The notes beneath the pieces are model-generated. The model made no database searches. It had not been told where the DNA came from and saw nothing but the letters and a program-made list of their open reading frames with translations. Below, piece by piece: positions 49,562 through 59,283 of a stretch of DNA of 64,000 nt. This stretch comes from Karstenula rhodostoma CBS 690.94 (lineage: Eukaryota; Ascomycota; Dothideomycetes; Pleosporales; Didymosphaeriaceae): NCBI GenBank assembly GCA_010093485.1, contig MU001492.1:2713334-2777333 (forward strand), written 5' to 3'. Made by a program: the position numbers and the translations under genes. Each line of letters opens with the position of its first letter. Positions within the stretch are counted from its first letter, which is position 1.

Positions 49562-50532
49562 ATCGGTAGATTGGCTTGAGAATGTCCTGCGGTGACAGGG
49601 AGCTCGCATGTTTTGTAGTCAGGTACAAGATCAACAATCAGGGCGACCAGGGTCACATCCTTGTGGATTGGCTGTAGCTCTTCCCCGCATCTTACGCTTG
49701 GCTCCTGGGAAGGTTACATTGTCGAAGAGAAAGGCTTCAAAAACGGCAGAGGAGCGCACTTGGCTCGTCGGGATGGTAGTCACGTTATCGTGTGAATGTA
49801 GCGCGCGGGTTACATCGTGCTCGTATACATGAAGGTGGGGGGCTCTGATAGATATGTAGCGAAGCGGCGCAAGCTGCAAGTTGGAGACCTGGTTACGGCG
49901 AGGATGCAAGCTTCGGGGGGTAGAAACCACCTTCCTGTTAGGGTCATCCGGCTTCGGGATGTATCTTTACGAGTCTGAGCGTTGGATACGAGCGATCCTC
50001 GAGTGGTGGCGCGTGTCTCTCCTCAGGAAACGCGCTACGCCGCTCCCGTCTCAACTAGCGCCTTCTCTCCACGTCCCGTCCCGACTTCACGACAACGCCC
50101 ACGATTCACACATTTACATGTTCATCTGGTTCTCGAAAGCTCATGTGTATCGTCCATCGGACACCACGCATATGCAGCTACACGTCGCATGAACTCCAGG
50201 ACGACTGCCCACCCGCCTATCAAAGTTTAGCGCCCTGCGATCGACAAGACAAGATGCCTGTTCCTGACGACCCAAGATGCTGGACGTTAATTTGCAATGC
50301 CTACAACAGCACACGCGGAACCTGTGAACCCAGCACAGCATGCATGGGATCCCATATCAGAAGACGCGGGGCGATAACAGGAGGGGCATAAGATGCATCC
50401 AGCGCCCACGCCTTGGTGGGAGGAGCGCTTTTGCCCGATTGCAAGATTCGCCTTTGCTAAGATATAGAAGCTGGTCATTTTTTCCCTGCATTTCTCGCAA
50501 GTTATTGAGGGATTGTACTAGGATACACCGGC
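49562..50532. other. Shared promoter region of the GH20 and GH47 genes
   Basis: About 970 bp separate the two divergent start codons. No supported gene lies inside, although chance frames exist. Two carbohydrate-active enzyme genes could share control here. Confidence 0.5.
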
Positions 50533-52212
50533 ATGGGGCTCCTCTCCAAAGCAGTGCTGCTGTGCACAGCTCTCGCAGGACTGGCTTCTACCGCGCGCAT
50601 CCCTCACGATGGCCCTTCATACACCAACGTGACTTACCCAGGCCAGAAAGGTGACGACTACGACTACACCGGCTTCGAACAGAATCAGACCAAGCGCGCA
50701 GATGCCGTCATCGAAATGTTCCGCTTCGCCTGGAACGGATACTACTCCATCGCATTTCCCAACGACGACCTCCTCCCCGTGACCTCGAACTACAGCAACA
50801 GCCGTAATGGCTGGGGCGTCACCGCCGTCGATGGCCTCGACACGGCCATCATCATGGAACAGACCGACATCGTAAATCAGATCCTAGACTTCATACCGAC
50901 CATCGACTTCACAAAGGTGGACACGGCCGCACGCCGCGGCGCGAGTCTGAGCGTCAGTCTCTTCGAGACCAACATCCGCTACGTCGGCGGTCTGCTCGCC
51001 GCATACGACCTGCTCAAGGGCCCCTTCAGCCACCTCGCCGTCGACGCAGACAAAGTCGACGCCCTCCTCACACAGTGCGTCACCCTCGCCGACACGCTCA
51101 AGTTCGCCTTCAACACCACCTCCGGCATCCCCGTCAATAACATCTTCATCCACAACGCCACCTTCGCCCCGCGCTACCGCATGGCAGACGGCACCTGGTC
51201 CGCAGGCCTCGCTGAACTCGGCTCCCTCGTCATCGAGTGGCAGCGCCTCTCCGACCTCAGCGGAAACCCCGAGTACGGCGCCCTCGCGCAAAAGGCAATG
51301 AACTACTTCCTCCAGCCCAGCGCGGAGGTCTGGCCAGGACTCACGGGTGGCAACTTCAGCGTCGAGACGGGCGAGATTCTAGATGCCTACGGCGGCTGGA
51401 CCTCGGGCAACGACTCCGCCTACGAATACCTCATCAAGATGTACGTCTACGACCCAGACGCCTACGCCCTCTACGGCGAGCGCTTCGCCGCCGCTGCCGA
51501 CTCAACCATCGCCCACCTCCTGTCCTCCCCATCAACCCGCCCGGACCTCACCATGGCGGGTTCCTTCGCCGGCCGCGCGGCGCAAAACTACAGCGAGGAA
51601 CTCGCCTGCTTCATCGGCGGGTCCTTCATCCTAGGCTCCACCGCCATGGACCGCCCGGACTGGCTGCAGCACGGCCTCGACTTTGCAGAGTTCTGCGCAA
51701 ACGGGTACCGCTATGCGCCCGTGGGGATAGGCCCCACGCTGTACTCCTGGAACCTGACGGAGCTGGCGTACCCGCAGTTTGCGAACCAGACGGATTTCTA
51801 TGAGAAGAGTGGCTGGTTCGTAGACGATAACAACGCTTTTCTGAACGGGCAGGCCCCCGAGGCTGTAGAGAGCTGGTACTACGCGTACCAGGTCACGGGT
51901 AATCAGTACTGGCGGGACGTCGCGTGGGCGTATACGCTCGCGGAGAACAAGACGGAGCGCGTGGGGCAGGGGTTCAGCGGGGTGCTGAATATTTTTGAGG
52001 AGGATGGCGGCGGGTGGGATAACATGATGCATAGTTTTACGCTGGCCGAGGTGCTCAAGTATCAGTATCTGATTCAGGCGCCGGAGGAGCGGAAGGGGAT
52101 TTGGGATGTCGAGTATGCGGAGGGGGGTGTCGGGAAGGGGGGCAATGTGAATTACTTTGTGTACAACACGGAGGCGCATCCGGTGAGGGTAGTGGCGAAG
52201 AATCCGATATAG
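50533..52212 (+). CDS. Secreted GH47 alpha-mannosidase-like protein
   Basis: A single-exon 559-residue protein. Residues 1 to about 20 (MGLLSKAVLLCTALAGLASTA) are a signal peptide with no following membrane anchor. GWGVTAVDGLDTAIIM (about 93-108) matches the class I mannosidase VDALDT motif. QAPEAVESWYYAYQVTG (about 441-457) and YNTEAHPVRV near the C-terminus match the family's RPExxES and calcium-binding TEAHP motifs. The usual Arg of RPE is Ala here. GH47 enzymes trim alpha-1,2-mannose from N-glycans; extracellular fungal paralogues act on secreted mannans or glycoproteins. About 12 potential N-glycosylation sites. High GC at third positions, unlike neighbours with mixed use. Confidence 0.9.
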   Translation: MGLLSKAVLLCTALAGLASTARIPHDGPSYTNVTYPGQKGDDYDYTGFEQNQTKRADAVIEMFRFAWNGYYSIAFPNDDLLPVTSNYSNSRNGWGVTAVDGLDTAIIMEQTDIVNQILDFIPTIDFTKVDTAARRGASLSVSLFETNIRYVGGLLAAYDLLKGPFSHLAVDADKVDALLTQCVTLADTLKFAFNTTSGIPVNNIFIHNATFAPRYRMADGTWSAGLAELGSLVIEWQRLSDLSGNPEYGALAQKAMNYFLQPSAEVWPGLTGGNFSVETGEILDAYGGWTSGNDSAYEYLIKMYVYDPDAYALYGERFAAAADSTIAHLLSSPSTRPDLTMAGSFAGRAAQNYSEELACFIGGSFILGSTAMDRPDWLQHGLDFAEFCANGYRYAPVGIGPTLYSWNLTELAYPQFANQTDFYEKSGWFVDDNNAFLNGQAPEAVESWYYAYQVTGNQYWRDVAWAYTLAENKTERVGQGFSGVLNIFEEDGGGWDNMMHSFTLAEVLKYQYLIQAPEERKGIWDVEYAEGGVGKGGNVNYFVYNTEAHPVRVVAKNPI

Positions 52213-52369
52213 ACGAAGGGGGGTGGGGTGGGCTGTTGTATATTGAGCTTGGGGAGATATACGATTGCGTGGTACATGGAGAGTACACAGGCTAGACCTT
52301 GCGCAAACAGATCGGGTGCTGGACACGGTACGGTGATGACGCTGCAAATGCTCAGGGTATATTCCACGC

Positions 52370-53468
52370 TCAATACGTAGCCGTCAGCCGCTTCACGAGA
52401 TACTCCCCGCTCCGAATGCCCTCGTACTTCTTCCCCGCCTCCTCGTACGTCCCCGGCAGCGCCTCGATCACGCGCTCGAAGTTCGGATTGCAGAAATACG
52501 CCACCGAGTACCGCGGCGGATACGTCTCCGCATCGCTGATGTCGACCTTTGGCGGAGGCTCCACGACCCGATGCTTCGTGCTCTTGATCGTGTCGTTCGA
52601 CCAGCGGGCGAGCAGATCCCCCGCGTTGATGACGATGGTGCCGGGTATGGGCGTCGCGTTCACAAACGTCCCCTTTGGCGAGCGCACCTGCAGGCCACCC
52701 CGCTCGTCCTGGAACAGCAAAGTGAGCGACCCGTAGTCGCTGTGCTCGCCGGCGCGCACCTGCAGCTGTCCGTCGTCGCGCTGGAACACGCTCTTGGGGA
52801 CGCCGGGGTAGTGCAGTAGGCGCAGCGTGTTATCCCCGCCATCCGTGAAGCCGTCGAACCAGGCCTCGTCGATGCCCATGCCGAGAGCGATCGCGCGCAT
52901 CAGCTGCATGTGCAGGTCCTTGCACGTGTCGTGGAAGGAGAGCATCACTTCCTTGAAAGCCTTGGCGTCATCGTCGCCCTCAACCGGCGGCCACATGTTC
53001 GGCATGCCCGCCTCGCCCTCGCGCCCGATCTCCAGCGACTCCTTGAGGTCTGGGACTGCACGCAGCTTCTCGACCTGTCCCTTGTCCTCGTCCGGCAGCG
53101 ACACTTTCTCGCGGCCGTGGCCGCTGTATCCGCGGTTCGCCTCGGGGGAGTACCATGATAGGGCGTCCTTCTGCTCCTGAGGGCGGGCGAAGAACTTTGC
53201 GGAGTTTGCGAAGACAGAGGCGATGGTGGAGGCCGGGATGGGGTGGTTGGAGAGGTAGATGAAGCCGGCGGTTTGGAAGCCGTTGAGGACGGCCTGCGCG
53301 GTTTGTTGTTTTTGGGCGGGGGTGCCGCTGAGGAAGGCGGAGAAGTCGATGAGCTGGTACGTGTTAGTACTGCTGAGTACGGGGAAGGTGAATAAAGACG
53401 AGGGTGGGGCATACGGGGATGACGAGGTCGTCCTGCGCGACGGCTTGGGCGACGTTGATGTCTGCCAT
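52370..53468 (-). CDS. 2-oxoglutarate/Fe(II)-dependent dioxygenase (isopenicillin N synthase-like)
   Basis: Exons 53,468-53,415 and 53,353-52,370 are joined over a 61-bp intron (GTATGC...TACCAG) to give 345 residues. The N-terminal DIOX_N region contains FSAFLSG and GFIYLSNH. The catalytic jelly-roll holds GEHSDYGSLTLL with Fe ligands His222 and Asp224, the distal His279 in STKHRV, and Arg299-x-Ser301 (PRYSVAYF) that binds 2-oxoglutarate. The family oxidises, hydroxylates or closes rings in small molecules; the substrate is unknown. No signal peptide, so probably cytosolic. It ends 158 bp from the GH47 stop, convergent with it. A short first exon of 18 codons is typical. Confidence 0.9.
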
Positions 53469-54418
53469 TGTGAGGGTGGTTGCTACAGTTGGAACGAGGT
53501 TTACAGTGTGCGCAAGTGTCACGGCGGACGCGTATATGAACTAAGCGACGCAGCCGCAATGGCTGGAGTCGAGATAGGCATGGGCATTCGCATGAGGCCG
53601 CCGTTGCCGTCGCCGTCGGCCTTCCCCGCCGTGGTTCGATGCGTCTAAGGGTTGGTGCTGCCGAGGCGCGAAGGCAGCGGGGCCAGCCGATAAGAGAAAG
53701 GTGGGGTAACTTGCCAGCTATGCCTTTTGTGTGAACATGAACATCATCTTCAAGCTCGATGATATCGTCAGAGCCCAAGTATCACGAGTCAGGTCCGTAC
53801 ACGCTCCATGTAGCAAGCTAATGGCTGACCCTCTTTTTTCTTCTTCTCCATGTAAAGCTGCTATTGCAACTACCTAGTGATGAAGAAATATCTAGAGGTA
53901 CTATATACTTCTGTTAACCGGCTCCGAGGGATGGTGCTGTTCACGATGAGAGAGGCTGAACCTCACCTTATACGAGACCCGTTCTCTGCCGGCATGACTG
54001 CAAGCACTGACACAAATGATTACATTGTTCCGAAAGCATTCTGGCTCAAGTTCTCGATGATCTGGGCTGGTGACCGGATTATGGGCCATTCATGCCTAGA
54101 GTTGACCGCCTGTCGTCATACGCCAGGGTCAATTTGTGATGGCAGGCTGAAGATGCCTGTTGAGTGCCTCCCGCCAACTGGCAAATGGCAACACGTGCTT
54201 ACCTCGTATCACTTACGATGCAGCCTCGACCGCGCACCCGTTCCCCTCTATCTTCTCATCTGTCCTCCTTCCGCTCCTTTGCGAATACACAAATTTCCAT
54301 TTCTGCGAAACTATTCCTCAAAGCATCCTCTTTTGAACGCCAAACACATCACCGCACCGCAACAGTCTTTCGGCAACCGTCAGGCTGGCCCTGTGCAGCC
54401 TCGTCTGCCTAGCCAGCA
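53469..54418. other. Intergenic region
   Basis: A frame at 53,877-54,422 is open for 181 codons but shows no family trait and overlaps the HET leader. I see no other feature. Confidence 0.5.
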
Positions 54419-56545
54419 ATGACGTCGCATTCCTGCTCCCGCTGCTCATGGCTTGTGTTGAGATCCGAAACTGGTCACAGTCCTTTTCCAGCGATGAACC
54501 AGCGCATCGCGGAAGAAGACGAATTCTTGACTCGTGACACGGGAGGATATGTGTGGCATTTCGTGTGGCCAATAGAGTACAACGCATCAGACGGTGATTG
54601 CGAGCTTCTGCAAGCCTTCATTGGATCCCTCCGAGACCTTCCCTGCGACGATAAAATAGTAGGAAAGGTCTTCGCACCGTCAAGGAGGGGTGTCAGATTA
54701 CCCGAAATTGAGATAGCCGTTGAAACAGAACTATTGTCTAGTGTAGAACTTTTTGAGCTAATGCGCCCATGTACCCATTCTTGGCAACTCTTCACACAAT
54801 CTGGTAAGTATGACATGCATCAATCAACATCCCACTAAAAAGTATCAGACAGTCCATGCAGTGAATGGATACCGACTCGTCCCGTGCAGCTCCAGCCAGA
54901 TAGCGAAGATACTTACGCCCTCGTAAAATCGTGGATAAACGAATGCGTGGCCAAACATGTACCGACGCAACATGATGCACATGCATTACCCTCGAACAAT
55001 CGTAAACTTTCCAAAGCTTGTACTCCAAGCTCAACGTACACCCCATTGCGGCTCTTAAAGGTCGAATTGAAGGACTCGGCGTGGGACATCTCCTTGATAC
55101 ACACCGGAGCAAACACATGCAATATCGAACCATACCTCGCACTGAGCTATTGTTGGGGTGGAGATCAGCCCTTCAAGACAACTAAGATGAGCCTGGATAA
55201 AAGCAATGGCACCATCGATTATCATCTTTTACCGCGAACTTTACAGGATGCTTGTAAGGTTACGCAAAAACTCGGTTACTCCTATCTATGGGTTGATTCC
55301 CTCTGCATAATACAGGATGACGAAGACGAGATGCAAAAGGAGATCGCAAACATGAAATTAATCTACGGAAATGCAGTCCTGACCATTGTAGCATCCCGAG
55401 CGGTTTCATGTTCAGATGGCTTCCTCCAACCGCGAGAGGTTCATGATCTCTGTCCAATCAAGATGCGCGCCGAAGGAAGAAGAGGGATTGCACACGAAGT
55501 GGGACTACTTGATATGGAATGTTATCCTCGCCCTCAGTCACTGGACCAACGCGCGTGGGCGATGCAGGAAAGCCTACTTTCGACGCGAGTACTTGAATAT
55601 ACGGATTTTGTGACACGATTTTTTTGTGTGACAAGCTGCACGCAGAATACTAAGAACCGTTACAATACTGAGAACCGTTACAAATCGGATGGCCTCCGTG
55701 GTGATAGAGGTGAAGGTGAACTTGGATTCGCGACAGTCGTAAATTCCCTTCCAGCTACTTTTGAAGATGCCAACATCGCAGAGGCTTATTGGTGGGATCT
55801 CGTCGAAGGATACACCCGTCGCAGCCTTTCAGTACTGTCTGATCGTCCGCTTGCTATCTCAGGTGTGGCCGAGCGCATGCAACAATCTCTCAGCTCTCTC
55901 AATGAAACTGGCTCGGGAAGTGACTACCTGGCTGGTCACTGGATACGTTCCCTACCTAGGAGCCTCAGCTGGTACACATCAAATCGGGTGGAACGACCTA
56001 AAACATATCAAGGCCCCTCATGGTCTTGGCTCGCTGTGTGTAGCCCTGTCGGTCGGTTAAATATAACGGACCCCGGCCAAAAGCTACTCATAAACATTGT
56101 CGACACAAGGGTTACACTGAAAGAACCAAGCGCGCCATATGGACTGGTCACCCACGCTATGATTACCGCCCAAGTCTACATCTGCCCTGTAAAGATTAAG
56201 ATGCCCAAGGACAACAATCCATATGGGTACATAAGTAGAGAGGCCACGAAAGGCTCCAGCATACAACTCCACAACTACTTTCAAATCTTGCTCGATACTC
56301 TGTGCGAGGAAAACGAAGTTTCGCGAACGACGGATGCTTTCCTCGTTCGGCTTGGGCAAAACGAATATGGAGAACACTGGATAACAAGCGCACTTATATG
56401 CACGCCATGTTCCAAGATTGACGGTAAGAGAAGCTTTGTTCGTATTGGCTTATGCAGCTTTGAGAGCCACGAAAGGGACTCCGGGTATACACAAGCCAAG
56501 GAATGGTTTCAAGGATGGGATCAAGAGATCGTCCAGCTCATCTGA
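54419..56545 (+). CDS. HET-domain protein
   Basis: Exons 54,419-54,803 and 54,849-56,545 are joined over a 45-bp intron (GTAAGT...TATCAG) to give 693 residues. The HET domain lies at about 220-375. It has YLALSYCWGG (224-233), LPRTLQDA (about 256), YLWVDSLCIIQDD (274-286) and NAVLTIVASRA, the three blocks that define the family. The first 20 residues start with Cys-x2-Cys spacing (CSRC). HET proteins drive heterokaryon incompatibility and other non-self responses ending in cell death. An 18-bp in-frame duplication (ENRY / KNRY) lies near 55,653-55,683. No NACHT or repeat domain follows, so it is a stand-alone HET protein. Likely cytosolic. Confidence 0.9.
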
Positions 56546-56988
56546 GTCGGTTCGATGGGCTCTCTTCTTTATTTCATATTCTTGGAGTCTTATTTGTATT
56601 TTGGCACCCCACCGAGTTCCTTTATCGAGTTTTGCTGCGGCTTGCCCAAGCTCGCGAAGTATCACATTTGATTCTTGGAGTCTACTTTTTCTTTCTTTGT
56701 AGAACATAACGTAGCAAGTATAGATACCCTCTTCGCAAGTCCCAACGATTGCAAATCACACTGGAGAGCAAACTGACTCTCGTAAGCCATGGTTCTACAG
56801 CATGATTTCTCCCCAGTAGGCCATTGTAGACTCCACATGCTGCATGCAGATAGTTCACTCGCAATCAACATGGTCGTTCCTTCACATGTAGCTGCTGCGA
56901 CGCTATATCGCCTAGACATCAAATGCCCAACCATAGCTACATCGTGAAGCAACTCCACTGGCAAAACTTCCTACCAAAAGCACACACC
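56546..56988. other. Intergenic region, convergent 3' ends
   Basis: Between the HET and amidase genes. Chance frames only; the terminators of both genes must lie here. Confidence 0.5.
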
Positions 56989-58773
56989 CTACAGCGTCCC
57001 CAGAGGATACGCAATCGGCACATTCCCACTATCCGGCGAGACAACAGGCACCTCCCTATACACCGGCACCTCGACCTCCTCCCTCGCCCACACCGGCGCC
57101 CTCCTCACCTTCCCCAGCATCTCCATCGCAAACCCAATCCCCAACAACTTCCGCTCATCGAACGGCCTTCCCAAAATCTCCATCCCAATCGGCACGCCAA
57201 CCGGCGCCTCAGCCGTCGCGTCGCTAAAGCCAATCGGCACAGTGACGACAGGCGAGCCCGTCAGCGCCGCCAGAATCCCGTTCCTGCCCGACTGCGAGGG
57301 CGCTCCGATTTTCACGACGAGGTTCTTCTGCTCGGGGTAGACGATTGCGTCGAGGGTGTTTGCCGCGAAGGTGTTCTGCAGCGCGAGGGTGAGGTTGGCG
57401 ATGCCGAGGCGGCGGGGGAGGTAGGTTGTGTTGCTTGTTGAGGAGACGAGCGCTGTGTTGACGTATTCGTACTGTGAGGGTAATACTACGAACGCGCCTT
57501 TCGAGTCGTTGCGAGCTTTGAGGGCGTATAGCTCGTTTAGGGTGTTGGGGTGTGCGCCGCCTAGGGATGGTCGCTGGAGATAGGCGTCCATGAGTTCGCG
57601 GTACTCGAAGCGCTGGACGTCGTAGGCGGTTTGGATGGCCGTCGCGTTGTACAGCGGGTCGGTGATGGGGACGAGAGTTGCGCCGGCGGCGGTTAGGCGG
57701 GCGAGCCAGGCGTCCATAGCTGCGTTCACAGGGGCGACTTCTGGGTCGGAGGCGGCAGTGCGGTTGAAGAAGCCGGAGAGGACGCCGAGGCGGAGGCCGG
57801 AGAGGGAGCCGGAGGGGAGGTTGGCGGTGTAGTCGATGTAGCGGGTTGCGGGGGGGACGAGGGCGGTGGCGTTGTCGGTGCTGTCGTAGCCGGCCTTGCA
57901 CATGGCTGTTAGAGCGACGGCGACATCTTTGATGGTGCGTGCGATGGGGCCGATGACATCGTGGGTTGTGGAAATGGGGATGATGCCTGTTCGGGTGATC
58001 AAGCCACGGGTGGGACGCATGCTGAAGAGGGAGTTTGCGGATGCTGGGCTGCGGAGCGAGTTTACGGTGTCGGTGCCGGTACCGAAGACACAGAAGGAGG
58101 CTGCTACTGCGGCGCCGGTGCCGCCGGAGCTTCCTCCTGGGGTTCGTGTCGAATCGTAGGGATTGATTGTTTGGCCGCCCAGTGACGAGACGGAGATTCC
58201 TTCCAGAGCCAATTCATGCAGATTTGCTTTTCCTAGAATTATGGCGCCTTCTATTTTCAAAGCTGCCACGCTTGGTGCATCTTCTGTGGGTTGAGAGTCT
58301 TTCAAGGCCAGAGATCCTCCGGTGGTAGGCATATCAGCTGTGTCGTAGTTGTCCTTCAGTAGGATGGGGACGCAAAACAAAGATCCAGTAGCATTGCCCG
58401 CAGTAAGGCTTTCGTCCATGGAGTCTGCGATGTCCAAGGCGTTAGGATTGAGGGTGATGATAGCATTGGTGCGGTTGTTGTAAGCCTCGATGCGGGCAAG
58501 AAAAGTTGAGACGACCTCGCGGCAGGTGGAGAGGCCGGAGTAGATGGCATGATGGACAGTTTCAATGCTTGCTTCTCGGGCATCGAAGGGTGGATTTGGC
58601 GAGCGTGTACTTGAAGAAGGATTGGGATCGTCCATTGCTCGTAGCCTGGTACGAAGGGCGTTTGCAACAGATCGGTCTGTCTGCGCCGAAACACCGCTGC
58701 TGAACAGCAACCCCGCGAGTAGAGTCAATGAAGCTAAAACCATTGTGGTTAGCTTTACGGAGTCTGCAGACAT
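56989..58773 (-). CDS. Amidase signature enzyme, secreted or membrane-anchored
   Basis: A single exon, 594 residues from the first ATG (58,773), or 584 from the second Met (58,743). The hydrophobic run MVLASLTLLAGLLFSSGVSA is a signal peptide or anchor. Amidase signature residues are visible: Lys140 in LLKDNYD, the cis-Ser pair in TPGGSSGGTGAAVAAS (about 212-226) and the nucleophilic Ser239 in DTVNSLRSPA. The family hydrolyses amide bonds with a Ser-cisSer-Lys triad. A VPIGMEILGRPF-like C-terminal motif is normal for the group. A frame extending further upstream lacks ATG. Numerous N-glycosylation sites fit an extracytoplasmic enzyme. The substrate is unknown. Confidence 0.9.
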   Translation of the reverse strand: MSADSVKLTTMVLASLTLLAGLLFSSGVSAQTDRSVANALRTRLRAMDDPNPSSSTRSPNPPFDAREASIETVHHAIYSGLSTCREVVSTFLARIEAYNNRTNAIITLNPNALDIADSMDESLTAGNATGSLFCVPILLKDNYDTADMPTTGGSLALKDSQPTEDAPSVAALKIEGAIILGKANLHELALEGISVSSLGGQTINPYDSTRTPGGSSGGTGAAVAASFCVFGTGTDTVNSLRSPASANSLFSMRPTRGLITRTGIIPISTTHDVIGPIARTIKDVAVALTAMCKAGYDSTDNATALVPPATRYIDYTANLPSGSLSGLRLGVLSGFFNRTAASDPEVAPVNAAMDAWLARLTAAGATLVPITDPLYNATAIQTAYDVQRFEYRELMDAYLQRPSLGGAHPNTLNELYALKARNDSKGAFVVLPSQYEYVNTALVSSTSNTTYLPRRLGIANLTLALQNTFAANTLDAIVYPEQKNLVVKIGAPSQSGRNGILAALTGSPVVTVPIGFSDATAEAPVGVPIGMEILGRPFDERKLLGIGFAMEMLGKVRRAPVWAREEVEVPVYREVPVVSPDSGNVPIAYPLGTL

Positions 58774-59283
58774 CAAACTTGAAGCAAAGGTGAGGGATTT
58801 AAGGTCCACGCTGCTGCTGCTGACCGGGTAGCACTGTACTCGAAGATTCTCGAAAATGCCTACGCACCACTATACCACTATAGAGTAGAATAATGATTCA
58901 TGGTATGTGCTTAACTGTCGTCATTGCCTCCGTAGCTCTCGACGAAAGACCCTCGCATACAACAAACACGGCTTGGCTGGAGTAATTTCCTGATGTTCTT
59001 TTTACCTTATCAGTGTTTCGTTCGCCTATGGTTGAATGACGTTGCTCACAACCCCATTTTAACGTCCGGGCTACCAATGACACTCTATCGGATTACCCTT
59101 TACGGAATAGCGGAGAAGCTTAGTGCTCCTACTGCGCGAGACCCCCAATTATCGCAGCATACGTGAGTGCTTCTAGCCGTGCTCACAATGTATAACGGAT
59201 ACGAGCTACCTAGTGATCATGACCTATCACAGGAACCATAGTCACAAGACTCTGGACTTCGCCGTGCGATCTCCTCGGACAGC
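58774..59283. other. Intergenic region
   Basis: No gene recognised between the amidase 5' end and the 3' end of the transporter gene. Confidence 0.5.

Noticed and set aside
51237..51803. 188-residue Arg/Pro-rich frame inside the GH47 gene
   Set aside because: Composition is typical of an out-of-frame reading of GC3-rich DNA.
52945..53778. 277-residue Arg/Ser/Pro-rich frame on -
   Set aside because: Overlaps the dioxygenase in another frame; no domain, and composition is that of a shadow.
53877..54422. 181-residue frame upstream of the HET gene
   Set aside because: No family trait; it overlaps the HET start and leader.
57224..57901. 225-residue Arg/Pro-rich frame on -
   Set aside because: Out-of-frame reading of the amidase gene.
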